A DNA stretch of 62,087 nucleotides from contig CAMDEC010000004.1 in assembly GCA_945893395.1 (NCBI GenBank), positions 1 to 62,087 on the forward strand. The letters are read 5' to 3'. Both the position numbers and the translations under genes were made by a program. Position 1 is the first letter of the stretch. The number at the start of each line of letters is the position of its first letter. Shown here in pieces: positions 1 through 8,862 of the stretch. The notes below the pieces were generated by a model. The model had not been told where the DNA came from, made no database searches, and saw only the letters and a program-made list of their open reading frames with translations. Source of the DNA: Bifidobacterium breve. GTDB lineage: Bacteria > Actinomycetota > Acidimicrobiia > Acidimicrobiales > Ilumatobacteraceae.

Positions 1-260
1 GCACCGTTCTTAACTGCAGTGGCGGCTTCGAACGCTTTAGTGGCACCAGCGTGGGCCCCAGACGGAAAGCCTGTTACGCATGCGAGGGCGATGTCGCCCG
101 ACAATAATCCGCTTGGTAACGGCAAAAGTGACGGCGAGATGCAGACTGCGGCGACTTTCATCTCGTTGGCTTCTAGACAAAGTTTGGCTACATCCCGACC
201 AGTTGCTTCGGGGGCAAGCAACGTATGGTCAATATATTTTGCGAGCTCGAGGCTTGTCAT
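1..260 (-). CDS. deoC: Deoxyribose-phosphate aldolase, N-terminal part (cut by window edge)
   Basis: The complement of 260 begins with ATG and stays open for 86 codons to the window edge. The translation carries a DeoC opening: an IDHTLL motif near residues 10-15, an AAVCISP segment in the second strand, and VTGFPSGA followed by KAFEAATAVKNG, matching the family pattern VxGFPxG...K..EA..A...GA. DeoC splits 2-deoxyribose-5-phosphate into glyceraldehyde-3-phosphate and acetaldehyde in deoxynucleoside salvage. The Schiff-base lysine would lie beyond the window. It is divergent from thymidine kinase, another deoxynucleoside-salvage gene, which fits the assignment. Confidence 0.85.
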   Translation of the reverse strand, partial: MTSLELAKYIDHTLLAPEATGRDVAKLCLEANEMKVAAVCISPSLLPLPSGLLSGDIALACVTGFPSGAHAGATKAFEAATAVKNG

Positions 261-330
261 TACATCTTTACCCTAATTCGTGAACACGTTTTTTTATAAC
301 AGTCAAAGCAAGGTAGCGTTTTGCCCTGAG

Positions 331-936
331 ATGGCAACATTGCGGTTCAACTACGGCACGATGGGGTCGGGCAAAAGCACACTCGCGTTGCAGATAAATC
401 ACAATCTCACCACTCGCGGGCTGGCTGGTTTGCTGTTGACCAAACTCGACCGTGATGGTGGTCAAGTTACAAGTCGCTTGGGCGTGTCAACACCGGCGAT
501 TGAGATGGCGCCGGAACTAAATCTTTATGAATTGGCGCTCTCAAGAATGCCGTTGCAATTTATCGTTTGTGACGAAGCGCAGTTCTGCTCTGTGGAACAG
601 TGCGATCAACTTGCACTAATCGTCGACGAACTTCATGTCGATGTCTATGCTTTCGGGCTAATTACTGATTTCAAAGGTTTGTTATTTGACGGCACACGCA
701 GGTTGCTCGAGATTGCCGATCAGCGAATTGAAATGCAAGTCGAAGCGCGTTGCTGGTGCGGCGCACGAGCGACGAACAACGCCCGCTTGGTCAACGACAA
801 AGTCGTGCTCGAGGGCGAAACGGTGATGGTTGGTGATACCGATAAAAACACGATCGCGCCGTTGTTCGGCGATGTTGTGCGTTACGAGTTGCTATGTCGA
901 AACCACTATCGCAAAAAACAAATCTCGGCTAGTTAA
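331..936 (+). CDS. tdk: Thymidine kinase (type II)
   Basis: The enzyme phosphorylates thymidine to dTMP with ATP in pyrimidine salvage. Counting from the ATG at 331 the protein has 201 residues, normal for type II kinases. The P-loop GTMGSGKS is at residues 9-16. DEAQF at 81-85 contains the catalytic Glu. ITDFKG lies near 111-116. Zinc ligands are C141, C143 (CWCG), C189 and H192 (CRNH). An in-frame GTG at 280 would add 17 residues unlike the family, so 331 is preferred, although its ribosome-binding site is poor. It shares a four-base convergent overlap with the FKBP gene and lies divergent from deoC. Confidence 0.9.
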   Translation: MATLRFNYGTMGSGKSTLALQINHNLTTRGLAGLLLTKLDRDGGQVTSRLGVSTPAIEMAPELNLYELALSRMPLQFIVCDEAQFCSVEQCDQLALIVDELHVDVYAFGLITDFKGLLFDGTRRLLEIADQRIEMQVEARCWCGARATNNARLVNDKVVLEGETVMVGDTDKNTIAPLFGDVVRYELLCRNHYRKKQISAS

Positions 937-1307
937 AAAACGTTCAACAAATCAACGACGAACACGAGCGTCTCGCCGCCTTTGATCACGCCACCTGCGC
1001 CGCGACTGCCGTAACCCATGTCTGGCGGGATCGTAAGTTTGCGCCGGCCACCGACCTTCATACCGACGACGCCTTTGTCCCAGCCTGAAATGACTTGACT
1101 CGCACCAAGACCAAAATCAAACGGTTCGTTGCGATCCCATGACGCGTCGAACTGTTTCGCAGTGCTCCACGCAACGCCGACGTAATGTACCGAAACATTT
1201 TTGCCGCTCACTGCTTCTTCGCCATCGCCGACAGTGATGTCTTCGATTACTAAACCTTGTGGCGCTGGAGTGCTTGGAATTTCAACTTTTGGCTTTGAAT
1301 TTGACAT
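933..1307 (-). CDS. FKBP-type peptidyl-prolyl cis-trans isomerase
   Basis: A 124-residue single-domain FKBP. The N-terminal 20 residues are Pro/Ser-rich, followed by a full FKBP fold: VSVHYVG, then FDASWDR, FDFGLGASQVISGWDKGVVGMKVGG (seen in two parts), and IPPDMGYG with the usual aromatic pocket residues. It catalyses proline isomerisation and aids folding. There is no signal peptide or lipobox, so it is probably cytosolic. It is the last gene of the leftward glycan operon, 13 bases after the interrupted cytidylyltransferase, which may be simple co-transcription. Its stop overlaps the tdk stop on the other strand. Confidence 0.9.
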   Translation of the reverse strand: MSNSKPKVEIPSTPAPQGLVIEDITVGDGEEAVSGKNVSVHYVGVAWSTAKQFDASWDRNEPFDFGLGASQVISGWDKGVVGMKVGGRRKLTIPPDMGYGSRGAGGVIKGGETLVFVVDLLNVF

Positions 1308-1320
1308 GCCTGCACGCTAC

Positions 1321-2025
1321 TCAAGAATTCTGAAATTTATTGAAGGCTTCAACGATTTCTGCCGCAGTTGCTGCAGTTGTTATCCCGAAATTATTGACGA
1401 ATTCATTTAGTCGAGATAGATCTTGTGGCGTGTCAATGTCTAATTTGATCTCTGGAAATGCCAACTCTTGTGGCGCTTGTACTGCATTCATCTTGAACTT
1501 ATCAGAATTGTCCCAGATATAACTCGTGACATGTTCACGATGTGCTTGTTGAGTCGTCAACTTCGCAATGCTGTTTAGCAGTTGTGCTGAAAGAATTTCG
1601 GCGCCAAAACCATCGGCATATCTGTTGTTGAGCCTTTGCTGATGATTGCATGAATAGTCATAGTTGCCAGATTCATGTGCAACAACCAAGCGATCGATCT
1701 CTTCGGCGGCCACAAACGGATTGTCAGCACAAACCCGCACGACAAGATCTGCTTGCGAAATTTTCGCTGCTTGTACAAAACGGTCCAACACATCGTCCTG
1801 GCTGCCTCACAAAATTTTTACTTTGAAACCTGAAGCCGCGTCGGCAAGTTTGTCGTCGTCGGGACTAGTTGAGGTTGCCAGCACAACTTGATCGAGTCGT
1901 TTGGCGTCACAAACACGGGTTAGCACCCACTCGAGCAAAGTTTTGTTGCCGAGCCGGGCCAGCATTTTGCCCGAAAATCTCGACGAACTCATGCGCGCCT
2001 GGACGACGGCGACGACCCGAGTCAT
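1321..2025 (-). pseudogene. SpsF/NeuA-type cytidylyltransferase interrupted by in-frame UGA
   Basis: Two open segments (2025-1807 and 1806-1321) lie in the same reading frame, separated by one TGA at the complement of 1807-1809. The first 72 codons give the nucleotide-binding opening VVAVVQARMSSSRFSGK. After the stop the frame continues GSQDDVLDRF, then DNPF, YADGFGAEI and AHREHVTSYI. All of these match SpsF-like NTP transferases that activate acidic sugars for spore-coat or capsule glycans. The family normally has Arg directly before GSxDDVL, and a single C-to-T change (CGA to TGA) explains the stop. It overlaps the upstream NeuB gene by four bases. It could be a recent loss, a polymorphism, a sequencing error or read-through. 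Confidence 0.8.
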
Positions 2026-3089
2026 GATTTAGTGAGATCGTCCCAAGTCAAAATATGATCTTCGGGCAAATCGCGGGCAACTTTCTTGCCGATGACCTCA
2101 TCCCAACTCATCGGGCTGATACCGGTGCCTGGTCGCTTGGCCACCAAATCTTTTTCAGTGAGTGCGTGGCCCGACTTTAAATCACGAGTCAAGACGATGC
2201 TTCGGCGGGCGTTCAATCGAGAAATTTCTTCGGTGGCAATCGATGTTTTCAGTCGGGTTGGCCCAAGAAGTTCGTGCACTTGCTTGACATTGACTTGAAA
2301 TCTCGCCAAGTCTTTTTCGTCCATCGCGTGATAGTGATCATTGCCAGGAAGTGTTTTGTCGAGGGTGAAGTGTTTTTCAAGCACGACAGCACCAAGCAAA
2401 TGCGCAGCGATCAAGCTCGTCATTTGCTCATTGGGCAAGGTGTGGTCTGAGTATCCGAGCAACAATTCTGGATATCGATTGCGCAAGTCGTCCAGCATGC
2501 CGAGATGAGCATTCTCGTTGCGCGTCGGATAGTTGAGAATGCAATGCATCAAACAAATTTCTTTGGCGCCGGCACTTCGCAAAATCGCCAGCGCTGCATC
2601 AATCTCGCCGATATTCGAGGCCCCAGTCGACAAAATGACTGGCTTGCCCGTTGCTGCAACTTTTTTCAATAGCGGTGGATTCGTGATGTCAGCAGATGCA
2701 ATTTTGAAAAAACGCACCAGCGGATTGAGCATGTCGACTGCACCCAAATCAAACGGCGTCGAAACGAATTCGATGTCGTGCTTCTTGCAATGCATCGCCA
2801 ACTCTTTATATTCGACCTCGCCGAACGAGTCGTATTTAGTGAACAACTCGTATTGACTGGTCGTTGGCTCTTTGCTCGTATCCCAATAAGACGGCGAGAA
2901 CTTTGAGGCGATCAAACCTGCTTTATAAGTCTGGAATTTCGCTGCGTCGGCACCGCCACGCTTCGCCGACTCGATCAACAATTTCGCTGTTGCCAGCGAA
3001 CCTTCGTGATTCACGCCGATTTCTGCAATCACATATGGCCGATCAGCTTGACCAACCATCCGATCGCCAAGTTTGACTTGTGTCGTCAC
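2022..3089 (-). CDS. NeuB-family sialic-acid-like synthase with SAF domain
   Basis: This 355-residue protein resembles N-acetylneuraminate synthases, which condense phosphoenolpyruvate with an N-acyl hexosamine to make a nonulosonic acid. Visible motifs are [13 protein letters not shown] near the N-terminus, [48 protein letters not shown] and [17 protein letters not shown]. The last 60 residues form an SAF (antifreeze-like) domain ending RPGTGISP...IGKKVARD. It is coupled by four-base overlaps to the GT2 gene upstream and the interrupted cytidylyltransferase downstream. The substrate is unknown. It differs clearly from the LegI-like paralogue at 18954, so the two probably make different sugars. 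Confidence 0.85.
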   Translation of the reverse strand: MTTQVKLGDRMVGQADRPYVIAEIGVNHEGSLATAKLLIESAKRGGADAAKFQTYKAGLIASKFSPSYWDTSKEPTTSQYELFTKYDSFGEVEYKELAMHCKKHDIEFVSTPFDLGAVDMLNPLVRFFKIASADITNPPLLKKVAATGKPVILSTGASNIGEIDAALAILRSAGAKEICLMHCILNYPTRNENAHLGMLDDLRNRYPELLLGYSDHTLPNEQMTSLIAAHLLGAVVLEKHFTLDKTLPGNDHYHAMDEKDLARFQVNVKQVHELLGPTRLKTSIATEEISRLNARRSIVLTRDLKSGHALTEKDLVAKRPGTGISPMSWDEVIGKKVARDLPEDHILTWDDLTKS

Positions 3090-3751
3090 TTTGCCGACTC
3101 GCTGCCGTGCTTTTCGATTATCCGTTGACGATGATGTTCCATCGCTGCTGCGTCGTTCGTCAAATTACTTTCGTGACGACGATATCGATACAACGGCAAT
3201 TCAAGTCGATGAATCTTGTATTTCTTGGTAAAACGCAGTCGCAGATCTGTTTCTTCATGCAACAAAAAGGTTTCGTCATATAAACCGATATCAATCAACT
3301 GCTCGGTACGAAACATGATGCCGCAGGCAATCGGTTCGGTGAGGCAATTTTTTCGACCTAACACTTCTTCTTGTTCGTCGACCAACAAATAATCACACGC
3401 AACGGCATCCATGTATTTGTTTTCGCGCAAAAACTCATGCAACAGATGCAAGAACTCTGCGTTTACATAATCATCGGCGTCGACTCGCACGACAAACGGT
3501 GCTCGTGCACGACGGATTGCTTTGTTTAGCGACGCAGGCAGGCCGATATTTTTCTCATTGTTGATGAGCACAGTTTCAGTCGCAAATTCGCTGAGCACGG
3601 ATGCACTGCGATCGGTGCTGCCGTCATTTATGACAACAATCTCGAACTTGTCGCGCGAGATTGTCTGCGAAATCAGCGACCTTAGACATCGCGAAATGTA
3701 TTTCTCTTGGTTGTATAAAGCGATGACGACTGAAATCACTGGTTTAGTCAT
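3086..3751 (-). CDS. Family 2 glycosyltransferase
   Basis: A 221-residue GT-A fold glycosyltransferase. It opens with [14 protein letters not shown] and continues with [11 protein letters not shown], the nucleotide-binding [15 protein letters not shown] region and the metal-binding DADD motif near residue 98. The protein is short for GT2 and has no membrane segment, so it likely acts in the cytoplasm on a lipid- or protein-bound acceptor. It is the only glycosyltransferase in this leftward operon and overlaps both neighbours by four bases. It may attach the sugar made by the surrounding genes, but donor and acceptor cannot be read from the sequence. Confidence 0.85.
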   Translation of the reverse strand: MTKPVISVVIALYNQEKYISRCLRSLISQTISRDKFEIVVINDGSTDRSASVLSEFATETVLINNEKNIGLPASLNKAIRRARAPFVVRVDADDYVNAEFLHLLHEFLRENKYMDAVACDYLLVDEQEEVLGRKNCLTEPIACGIMFRTEQLIDIGLYDETFLLHEETDLRLRFTKKYKIHRLELPLYRYRRHESNLTNDAAAMEHHRQRIIEKHGSESAK

Positions 3752-4917
3752 AATTGTTTCCGCAAAACTTTCGATAGTGCTTTGTGCAATCTTGCGGGCA
3801 CGGCTTCATCCATTTTCACGACTACTGGCAGGGATACTGCGCACTCGAGTCTGGCGCTCGAACTCAAAAACGCTTTCGACAAGTCGCCTCCGTGACGGGC
3901 AACGAGTTCTGGCATGTGAGTCCATGTGCCTGCAAAATGCCAAGTCACGGCCTCTGGCAGAATTTTCGTCGACAAACCTTCAGCAACAAGTGCATCTCGA
4001 CACTGCCTAGCAGTTGCATTGTCTTTAACACTGAATACCAGTGCATCTGCTGTTTCATAGGAACCAGCAGGCACTTCGCGGGCAACTATGCCCGGCAAAA
4101 TCTTGATTGCCGCCCACATTGCATCTCGATTTTTTCGTTGTGCCGAAACAACCGTTGAAAGTTTTTTCAACTGGGCCAAGCCGACTGCACCCTGCATCTC
4201 TGTCATGCGAAAGTTGAACCCGCTGCTGGCGCGAGTGTCTTCCCATCTCGGCACCGCAGGATTATTTTCGTGTCCGTGATCATGCCACGCGGCCGCAGCC
4301 TTGTAGTCGGTCTCATTTTGAAAAACGATCATGCCACCCTCGCCTGTCGTCATCGTCTTGGCAAAGTCAAAACTGAAAGTGCCCATTCGACCCCAAGTGC
4401 CAAGTGGTCGACTATCCAAAGAACCGCCACAACCCCACGCGGCGTCTTCAATCAAGGTGAGTTTATTTTTGCGACAAATGCTGTCGATTTCAAAAAGATT
4501 CGCCGGCGTTCCCAACATATGCACGGCGATAACTGCTTTCGTTTTTGCAGTGATCATTTTTGTCAAAGCCTTAGGATCAAGATTCAAAGTACCGTCAATG
4601 TCGGCGCAAACCGGCGTCGCACCCGACTCGATGATCGCTTCGACAGTGGCGACAAAAGTGAAACTCTGGGTGATTACCTCATCACCTGGCTGCAAATCCA
4701 AAACTGCAAGCGCCACCCGCAGTGCAGCCGTACCCGAGGTGACAGCCAAAGCATGCGGCACGCCAAGCGAGTTTGCGAAAGCCTTTTCAAAGTCGCGAAC
4801 CTTCCACTTGTTTTGTCTGATTGCGTCAAACGAGTGACGAAACAAAACCCCGCCATGTTGAAAAATATCATCAACTTCAGCCTGCTCTTCAGCACCGATT
4901 AGTTCGTACCCAGGCAT
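3748..4917 (-). CDS. DegT/DnrJ/EryC1 PLP aminotransferase, KdnA-like candidate
   Basis: A 389-residue PLP-dependent sugar aminotransferase. Visible motifs: [56 protein letters not shown], and [15 protein letters not shown] holding the Schiff-base lysine, followed by [20 protein letters not shown]. It would transfer an amino group from glutamate to a keto-sugar. It follows the KdnB-like dehydrogenase by 23 bases. In Shewanella, KdnB oxidises Kdo at C8 and KdnA aminates it, and the adjacent pair here suggests the same two-step chemistry. The exact substrate is inferred. Confidence 0.82.
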   Translation of the reverse strand: MPGYELIGAEEQAEVDDIFQHGGVLFRHSFDAIRQNKWKVRDFEKAFANSLGVPHALAVTSGTAALRVALAVLDLQPGDEVITQSFTFVATVEAIIESGATPVCADIDGTLNLDPKALTKMITAKTKAVIAVHMLGTPANLFEIDSICRKNKLTLIEDAAWGCGGSLDSRPLGTWGRMGTFSFDFAKTMTTGEGGMIVFQNETDYKAAAAWHDHGHENNPAVPRWEDTRASSGFNFRMTEMQGAVGLAQLKKLSTVVSAQRKNRDAMWAAIKILPGIVAREVPAGSYETADALVFSVKDNATARQCRDALVAEGLSTKILPEAVTWHFAGTWTHMPELVARHGGDLSKAFLSSSARLECAVSLPVVVKMDEAVPARLHKALSKVLRKQL

Positions 4918-4940
4918 GTGTTGATTTTACCTAGAAATCT

Positions 4941-6044
4941 TTACATCTTCTCGAACAGCGAGATGATCCTTATGTCAGTCAGCGTTGAGCGAAAGTTGCT
5001 ACCCAGAGCATTCGTCAGTGGCTTTTCATGTTTAATCGTTGCGGCAATCAGCGCAGCACGCAAGTCATCCGTCAGATTTGCGCACACACCCCGCGGCAAT
5101 TCAACTTTTTGCAACTCAATCATTTTACGAAACTCCGCGTGTGCCTCCGGGTAAAACTCACCTAGCGCATTGAGCACGATGCAATTAGCAACGCAGTGGT
5201 GCAAGCCGAAGACGACGCTCAGTGCGGCAGAAAATGGATGAACCACGCCGACATAACTCGTGGCGATCGCGCATCCGCCCAGATAACTCGCCACCATCAG
5301 ATCACTTCGTCGAGCATCAGCCATCATGTCGTTGCTCAAAAACACATTGCGGCACAGGTTCACGGTTTCGCGCGAATATGCATCACCAATCGCGTTGCGA
5401 TAAGAACCTGCCAGTGCCTCAATGCAGTGAATGTATGCATCCATGCCCGTAAAAAAATATTGGTTGCGCGGCACCGTACTCGTCAAACTTGGGTCCAGCA
5501 CGACATGGTCAAAAACTGTGAAGTCGCTGTTCATGCCCAACTTGAGACCAGTTTCAAGATTTGTCATCACGCAGGTTCGTGTTGCTTCTGAGCCTGTACC
5601 AGAAATTGTTGGCACACCGATCTTGTACACGCCGGGTAATCGAACAAGATCCCAACCTTGATATTCGGCGGCCAGACCACCGTTGGTCAACAAATTAGAA
5701 ACTGCTTTTGCCGTGTCGAGTGTGATGCCACCGCCAAAGCCGAGGATTGTTGCTGGCATTTTATGCCCAGACTTCTGCAACTTGACTACGAGTTCATCGA
5801 TGCTTTGTGTTGTAGGTTCATTGACCGTGCCAACAAAATGAACTGCATCGATTGATTTCGCCCCAAGCAAACTGGCGATGTTGTGGTCGTTTTTAAAGTA
5901 ATCATCAATTAAGAAAACGGCATATGGCGACCCTTCGCTGCGTTTTGAAGCAACCAAGTCGGCAACCCCAGACACGGCGCCATCGCCGAAAGTAAACCGG
6001 CCAACATTACGCACGATCTTGACGCCCGTATCGAGAATCGTCAC
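4941..6044 (-). CDS. Iron-containing alcohol dehydrogenase family, KdnB-like sugar oxidase candidate
   Basis: The 367-residue protein has the fold of metal-dependent alcohol dehydrogenases. ILGFGGGITLDTAKAVS forms the NAD-binding loop, and GVPTISGTGSEATRTCVMT, DAYIHCIEAL and VVHPFSAAL...GLHHCVAN supply the Asp/His metal ligands. The stretch with GMNSDFTVFDHVV, TVPRNQYFFTGMD and YIHCIEA is, from memory, close to KdnB, the 3-deoxy-manno-octulosonate 8-oxidase, rather than to glycerol or butanol dehydrogenases. It overlaps the phosphatase gene upstream by four bases. The most likely role is oxidation of a primary or secondary hydroxyl before amination by the next gene. The family call is firm; the KdnB call is tentative. 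Confidence 0.72.
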   Translation of the reverse strand: MTILDTGVKIVRNVGRFTFGDGAVSGVADLVASKRSEGSPYAVFLIDDYFKNDHNIASLLGAKSIDAVHFVGTVNEPTTQSIDELVVKLQKSGHKMPATILGFGGGITLDTAKAVSNLLTNGGLAAEYQGWDLVRLPGVYKIGVPTISGTGSEATRTCVMTNLETGLKLGMNSDFTVFDHVVLDPSLTSTVPRNQYFFTGMDAYIHCIEALAGSYRNAIGDAYSRETVNLCRNVFLSNDMMADARRSDLMVASYLGGCAIATSYVGVVHPFSAALSVVFGLHHCVANCIVLNALGEFYPEAHAEFRKMIELQKVELPRGVCANLTDDLRAALIAATIKHEKPLTNALGSNFRSTLTDIRIISLFEKM

Positions 6045-6865
6045 GCTAGACCACGCATTTTGTCGAACATCGCTACAGACACATCAAATTTGTTGTTACT
6101 CGCTACCACTGTGCACGGTTCACTGTGAATTCCCTCAGACAAATTGACACCTTCCAATTCAAAAGTACCGCCCGCACCGTTGACGATCGCCAAGCCCGCT
6201 GCCACATCCCAAAACATAATGTTATGTTCGGCATAAACATCGGCACTGCCAGTTGCTACGAGCGCAAGCGAGGCGCAAGCAGAACCGATCATCCGCACTT
6301 TGCCAAAACTTGTCAGAACCTCAGCGAAACTTGCCACTGCTTTTGCGTCACTAATCGGAAACCTACTCGGAAAACCAGTAATTAATGTTGCCTGACCTCG
6401 ATTTGCGCGATCTGACACCGTCACAGGCTTATCGCCAACATGAGCGCCAATTCGTGGCCCACCAAAAATTATCTGTTTCGTTACCAAATTGAATAGCACA
6501 CCCAGAATTGGTGCGTTCGCGCCCCAGAGCGCGACTGAGATCATCGACGGGCCAAGACTGCGGCTGAAGTTGTAACTTCCATCGAGCGGATCAATCACCC
6601 ACAACAAACTCGGCAATGCCTTGCCAGGGATAAAACCGGTTTCTTCACTCAGAATCGCAATGCCTGTGTGTTTCAGCCCTTTAATCAGTTCTTTTTCAAG
6701 CATCGTGTCGGCCTCGAGTTTGACTTCGCGACCACCAATTTGTAGGTCGACGACATTTTTTGCTGCTGCGCTATTGGCTCGGATAAATTTCTTGCCCACT
6801 TTTTCAACAAGTTCGGTCACCAAGAGTGTGAAGCCATGAATGTCGTTGATCGTGATTTCTTCCAT
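6041..6865 (-). CDS. Inositol monophosphatase family phosphatase
   Basis: A 274-residue member of the Mg-dependent IMPase/CysQ superfamily. The metal site is visible as LSEETG (Glu), then WVIDPLDGSYNF, which is the DPxDGT-type motif with Ser for Thr, and FWDVAAGLAIVNGAGG near residue 210 carrying the second Asp. Such enzymes hydrolyse small phosphate esters. In this operon it may remove phosphate from a sugar-phosphate precursor, as KdsC does in Kdo synthesis; that is inference. The start overlaps the stop of the Gfo/Idh gene by one base and the stop overlaps the KdnB-like start by four. CysQ or histidinol phosphatase activity are alternatives. Confidence 0.82.
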   Translation of the reverse strand: MEEITINDIHGFTLLVTELVEKVGKKFIRANSAAAKNVVDLQIGGREVKLEADTMLEKELIKGLKHTGIAILSEETGFIPGKALPSLLWVIDPLDGSYNFSRSLGPSMISVALWGANAPILGVLFNLVTKQIIFGGPRIGAHVGDKPVTVSDRANRGQATLITGFPSRFPISDAKAVASFAEVLTSFGKVRMIGSACASLALVATGSADVYAEHNIMFWDVAAGLAIVNGAGGTFELEGVNLSEGIHSEPCTVVASNNKFDVSVAMFDKMRGLA

Positions 6866-7914
6866 TAATTGACCTCGGGGTCTTCAATTTTAAACTGCTT
6901 TCGCCAAAGTGGATCAGCATAATAAATTTTGTAGACAAGTTTCATTGTTTGATAAGCATCTTGCGAAGTGCCGCTTTGCACAGGCTCGTTGTCAATAATG
7001 CTCTGTGTGAATGCCGCGATCTCGCGATCCCAAGATGGATCATCTTGATATTCAAATAGTTCTTCTTGTGGGTCTCCGTTGTCACGGTCAGGGTCAGCAG
7101 TTACCAGCGTCATCGTCTCATTGCCATAACTCTTTGAACCACTGAGGATGCCACGCAAGATGACCCCACCGCGTTGCATATTTATGTCGAGCGAAAACTG
7201 ATGTCGCCACTGAGTCGCCGAACTATTGAGCATCGCCACAACGCCCTGCTCGGTGCGCATCAACGCGTAGGCGTTGTCTTCGACGTTGTATCCCCAATGC
7301 CCATTCGAAATGAAACTCTGCACATCCACGAACTCACCAGCGATTAGTCGCATCAGATCAACCATATGAATGCCCTGATCTAGCAGCACCCCGCCACCAG
7401 CAACTTCCCTTTTTGCTCGCCAGTCGGCTTGATTGAAAGTAATCAATTTTGACTTACCGTAAACGCCTCGCATGTTGATGATGTTGCCATATCGACCCGA
7501 GCGAATAATTTTCAGCGCATCCTGCACCGAGTCGTGGTACCGATGATTAAAGCCGTACATCAATCGACATTGCGGATTTTTCTTCTCGGTCGCGATGACG
7601 CTCGCAATATCGCTCATGTCGCGACCTGGCGGCTTTTCACAAAATACGTGCAGACCTAGATTCAAGCCAGCCTTGGTTACTTCGGCTGCAATATCGTTGG
7701 TCATACAAACGATCAAGACATCCAGGTCTTGCTCAAGAAGTTGTTGGTACGTTCGAAAATGCGAAACGCCGTTTGGCAATACACCATCACTGGTAAAGAC
7801 TCGGTCACAAACTGCGATGAGTTTCAAATTCGGATGGCGTTGGATACAGTCGCCGCGTCGCTTACCGACCACCCCGTAGCCCGCAATGCCAACTTTTAGG
7901 ACTTTTGCGGTCAT
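6865..7914 (-). CDS. Gfo/Idh/MocA family NAD(P)-dependent oxidoreductase
   Basis: A 349-residue two-domain sugar oxidoreductase. A Rossmann N-terminus carries GIAGYGVVGKRRG, and the dinucleotide domain closes with HVFCEKPPGRDMSDI, where EKPP is the family's conserved EKP lysine motif. The C-terminal domain carries GGGVLLDQGIHMVDLMRLI with the catalytic His. Members oxidise or reduce hydroxyls on sugars or inositols. It lies 21 bases after the aldolase gene and abuts the phosphatase gene. It probably modifies the precursor feeding the NeuB-like synthase. It is unrelated in detail to the Gfo/Idh protein at 21729. Confidence 0.85.
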   Translation of the reverse strand: MTAKVLKVGIAGYGVVGKRRGDCIQRHPNLKLIAVCDRVFTSDGVLPNGVSHFRTYQQLLEQDLDVLIVCMTNDIAAEVTKAGLNLGLHVFCEKPPGRDMSDIASVIATEKKNPQCRLMYGFNHRYHDSVQDALKIIRSGRYGNIINMRGVYGKSKLITFNQADWRAKREVAGGGVLLDQGIHMVDLMRLIAGEFVDVQSFISNGHWGYNVEDNAYALMRTEQGVVAMLNSSATQWRHQFSLDINMQRGGVILRGILSGSKSYGNETMTLVTADPDRDNGDPQEELFEYQDDPSWDREIAAFTQSIIDNEPVQSGTSQDAYQTMKLVYKIYYADPLWRKQFKIEDPEVN

Positions 7915-7935
7915 CTAACTAGTTTAAATTCTCGA

Positions 7936-8694
7936 TCACTTGGGTGCGGTTGCGCTGTGATTCAAAAAGACCGTATCTACGCCGTAAGCAATAAAGGTAT
8001 AGCCCTCGCTGATTCTTTGTTTAAGCATTTTCGCATCTGGTTGCACCACATGAATGCCGCATGAGACCTTTTGTTTGGCGCAAACTTCAAGAATCTTGCT
8101 GAGCACATCCTTGTATTTTTTATTTTCAAAGTCACCAGTCATGCCAAGCGACGCCGACAAGTCGTATGGGCCAACCATGATTGCATCAAGACCCTTAACT
8201 TTGAGGATTGATTCAAGATCGTTCACGGCAGCAATGTGCTCAATTTGCGCGACAACTAGCGACTCCTGTGCTTCTTGCGTATACGAATCAAAAAACTTGC
8301 CAAATACGTTTGCGCGTTGAAACCCGACTCCGCGGCGGCCCCTTGGTGGCCAATGACATTCAGTAACTATTGCCTGCAATTGTGCCGCCGACGAGATCAT
8401 CGGCACAACAACGCCAGCCGCGCCTTGATCAAGAGCCTGACGACAATTGATTGGCAAAGGACTTGCGACTCGTGCCAGTGGCAGTGTGCCGCCTAGTTCG
8501 AGTGCGCGAAAAATATCTGGCAACTGATTTACGGCAACTGGGCCGTGTTCCATATCAATGGCCACCCATTGATAACCGGCGCGTCCCATGATTTCAGCAA
8601 TATTTGAATCAGGAATTTGCATCCAACTGCCAATGACTGGCGAGCCACTTTGCAACGCCGTGCGAATTGTCCGCACTTTTTCAAGCCTGTTCAT
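7936..8694 (-). CDS. HpcH/HpaI family aldolase
   Basis: The 252-residue protein has the class II HpcH/HpaI aldolase pattern: GSWMQIPDSNIAEIM, WVAIDMEHGPV with the catalytic His, ALDQGAAGVVVPMISSAAQ with the substrate Arg/Gln region, GRRGVGFQRAN, VAQIEH holding a metal-binding Glu, and MVGPYDLSASLG with the metal Asp. Family members make or cleave 2-keto-3-deoxy acids from pyruvate and an aldehyde. As first gene of the leftward operon it could supply, or degrade, a 3-deoxy-ulosonic acid that is then oxidised and aminated by the KdnB/KdnA-like pair. The initiator tRNA lies 46 bases upstream on the same strand. Confidence 0.82.
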   Translation of the reverse strand: MNRLEKVRTIRTALQSGSPVIGSWMQIPDSNIAEIMGRAGYQWVAIDMEHGPVAVNQLPDIFRALELGGTLPLARVASPLPINCRQALDQGAAGVVVPMISSAAQLQAIVTECHWPPRGRRGVGFQRANVFGKFFDSYTQEAQESLVVAQIEHIAAVNDLESILKVKGLDAIMVGPYDLSASLGMTGDFENKKYKDVLSKILEVCAKQKVSCGIHVVQPDAKMLKQRISEGYTFIAYGVDTVFLNHSATAPK

Positions 8695-8740
8695 TGATAC
8701 CTCGTTGTGCTGACGTGATGCTAAGTAATTTACAGAGAAA

Positions 8741-8817
<77 letters not shown>

Positions 8818-8862
8818 TCGTGCCACTCAGGCTACCAGCGACATGACATAATCGCTGATGCG

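Noticed and set aside
1792-1815. Frameshift in the cytidylyltransferase
   Set aside because: The segments before and after are in the same frame; codon counting shows one TGA and no shift.
4270-4902. Long open frame antisense to the DegT gene, and similar ones inside DivIVA (12825-13349, 13673-14047)
   Set aside because: They lie within well-supported genes on the opposite strand or in other frames, are low in recognisable motifs and follow from codon bias of the real gene.
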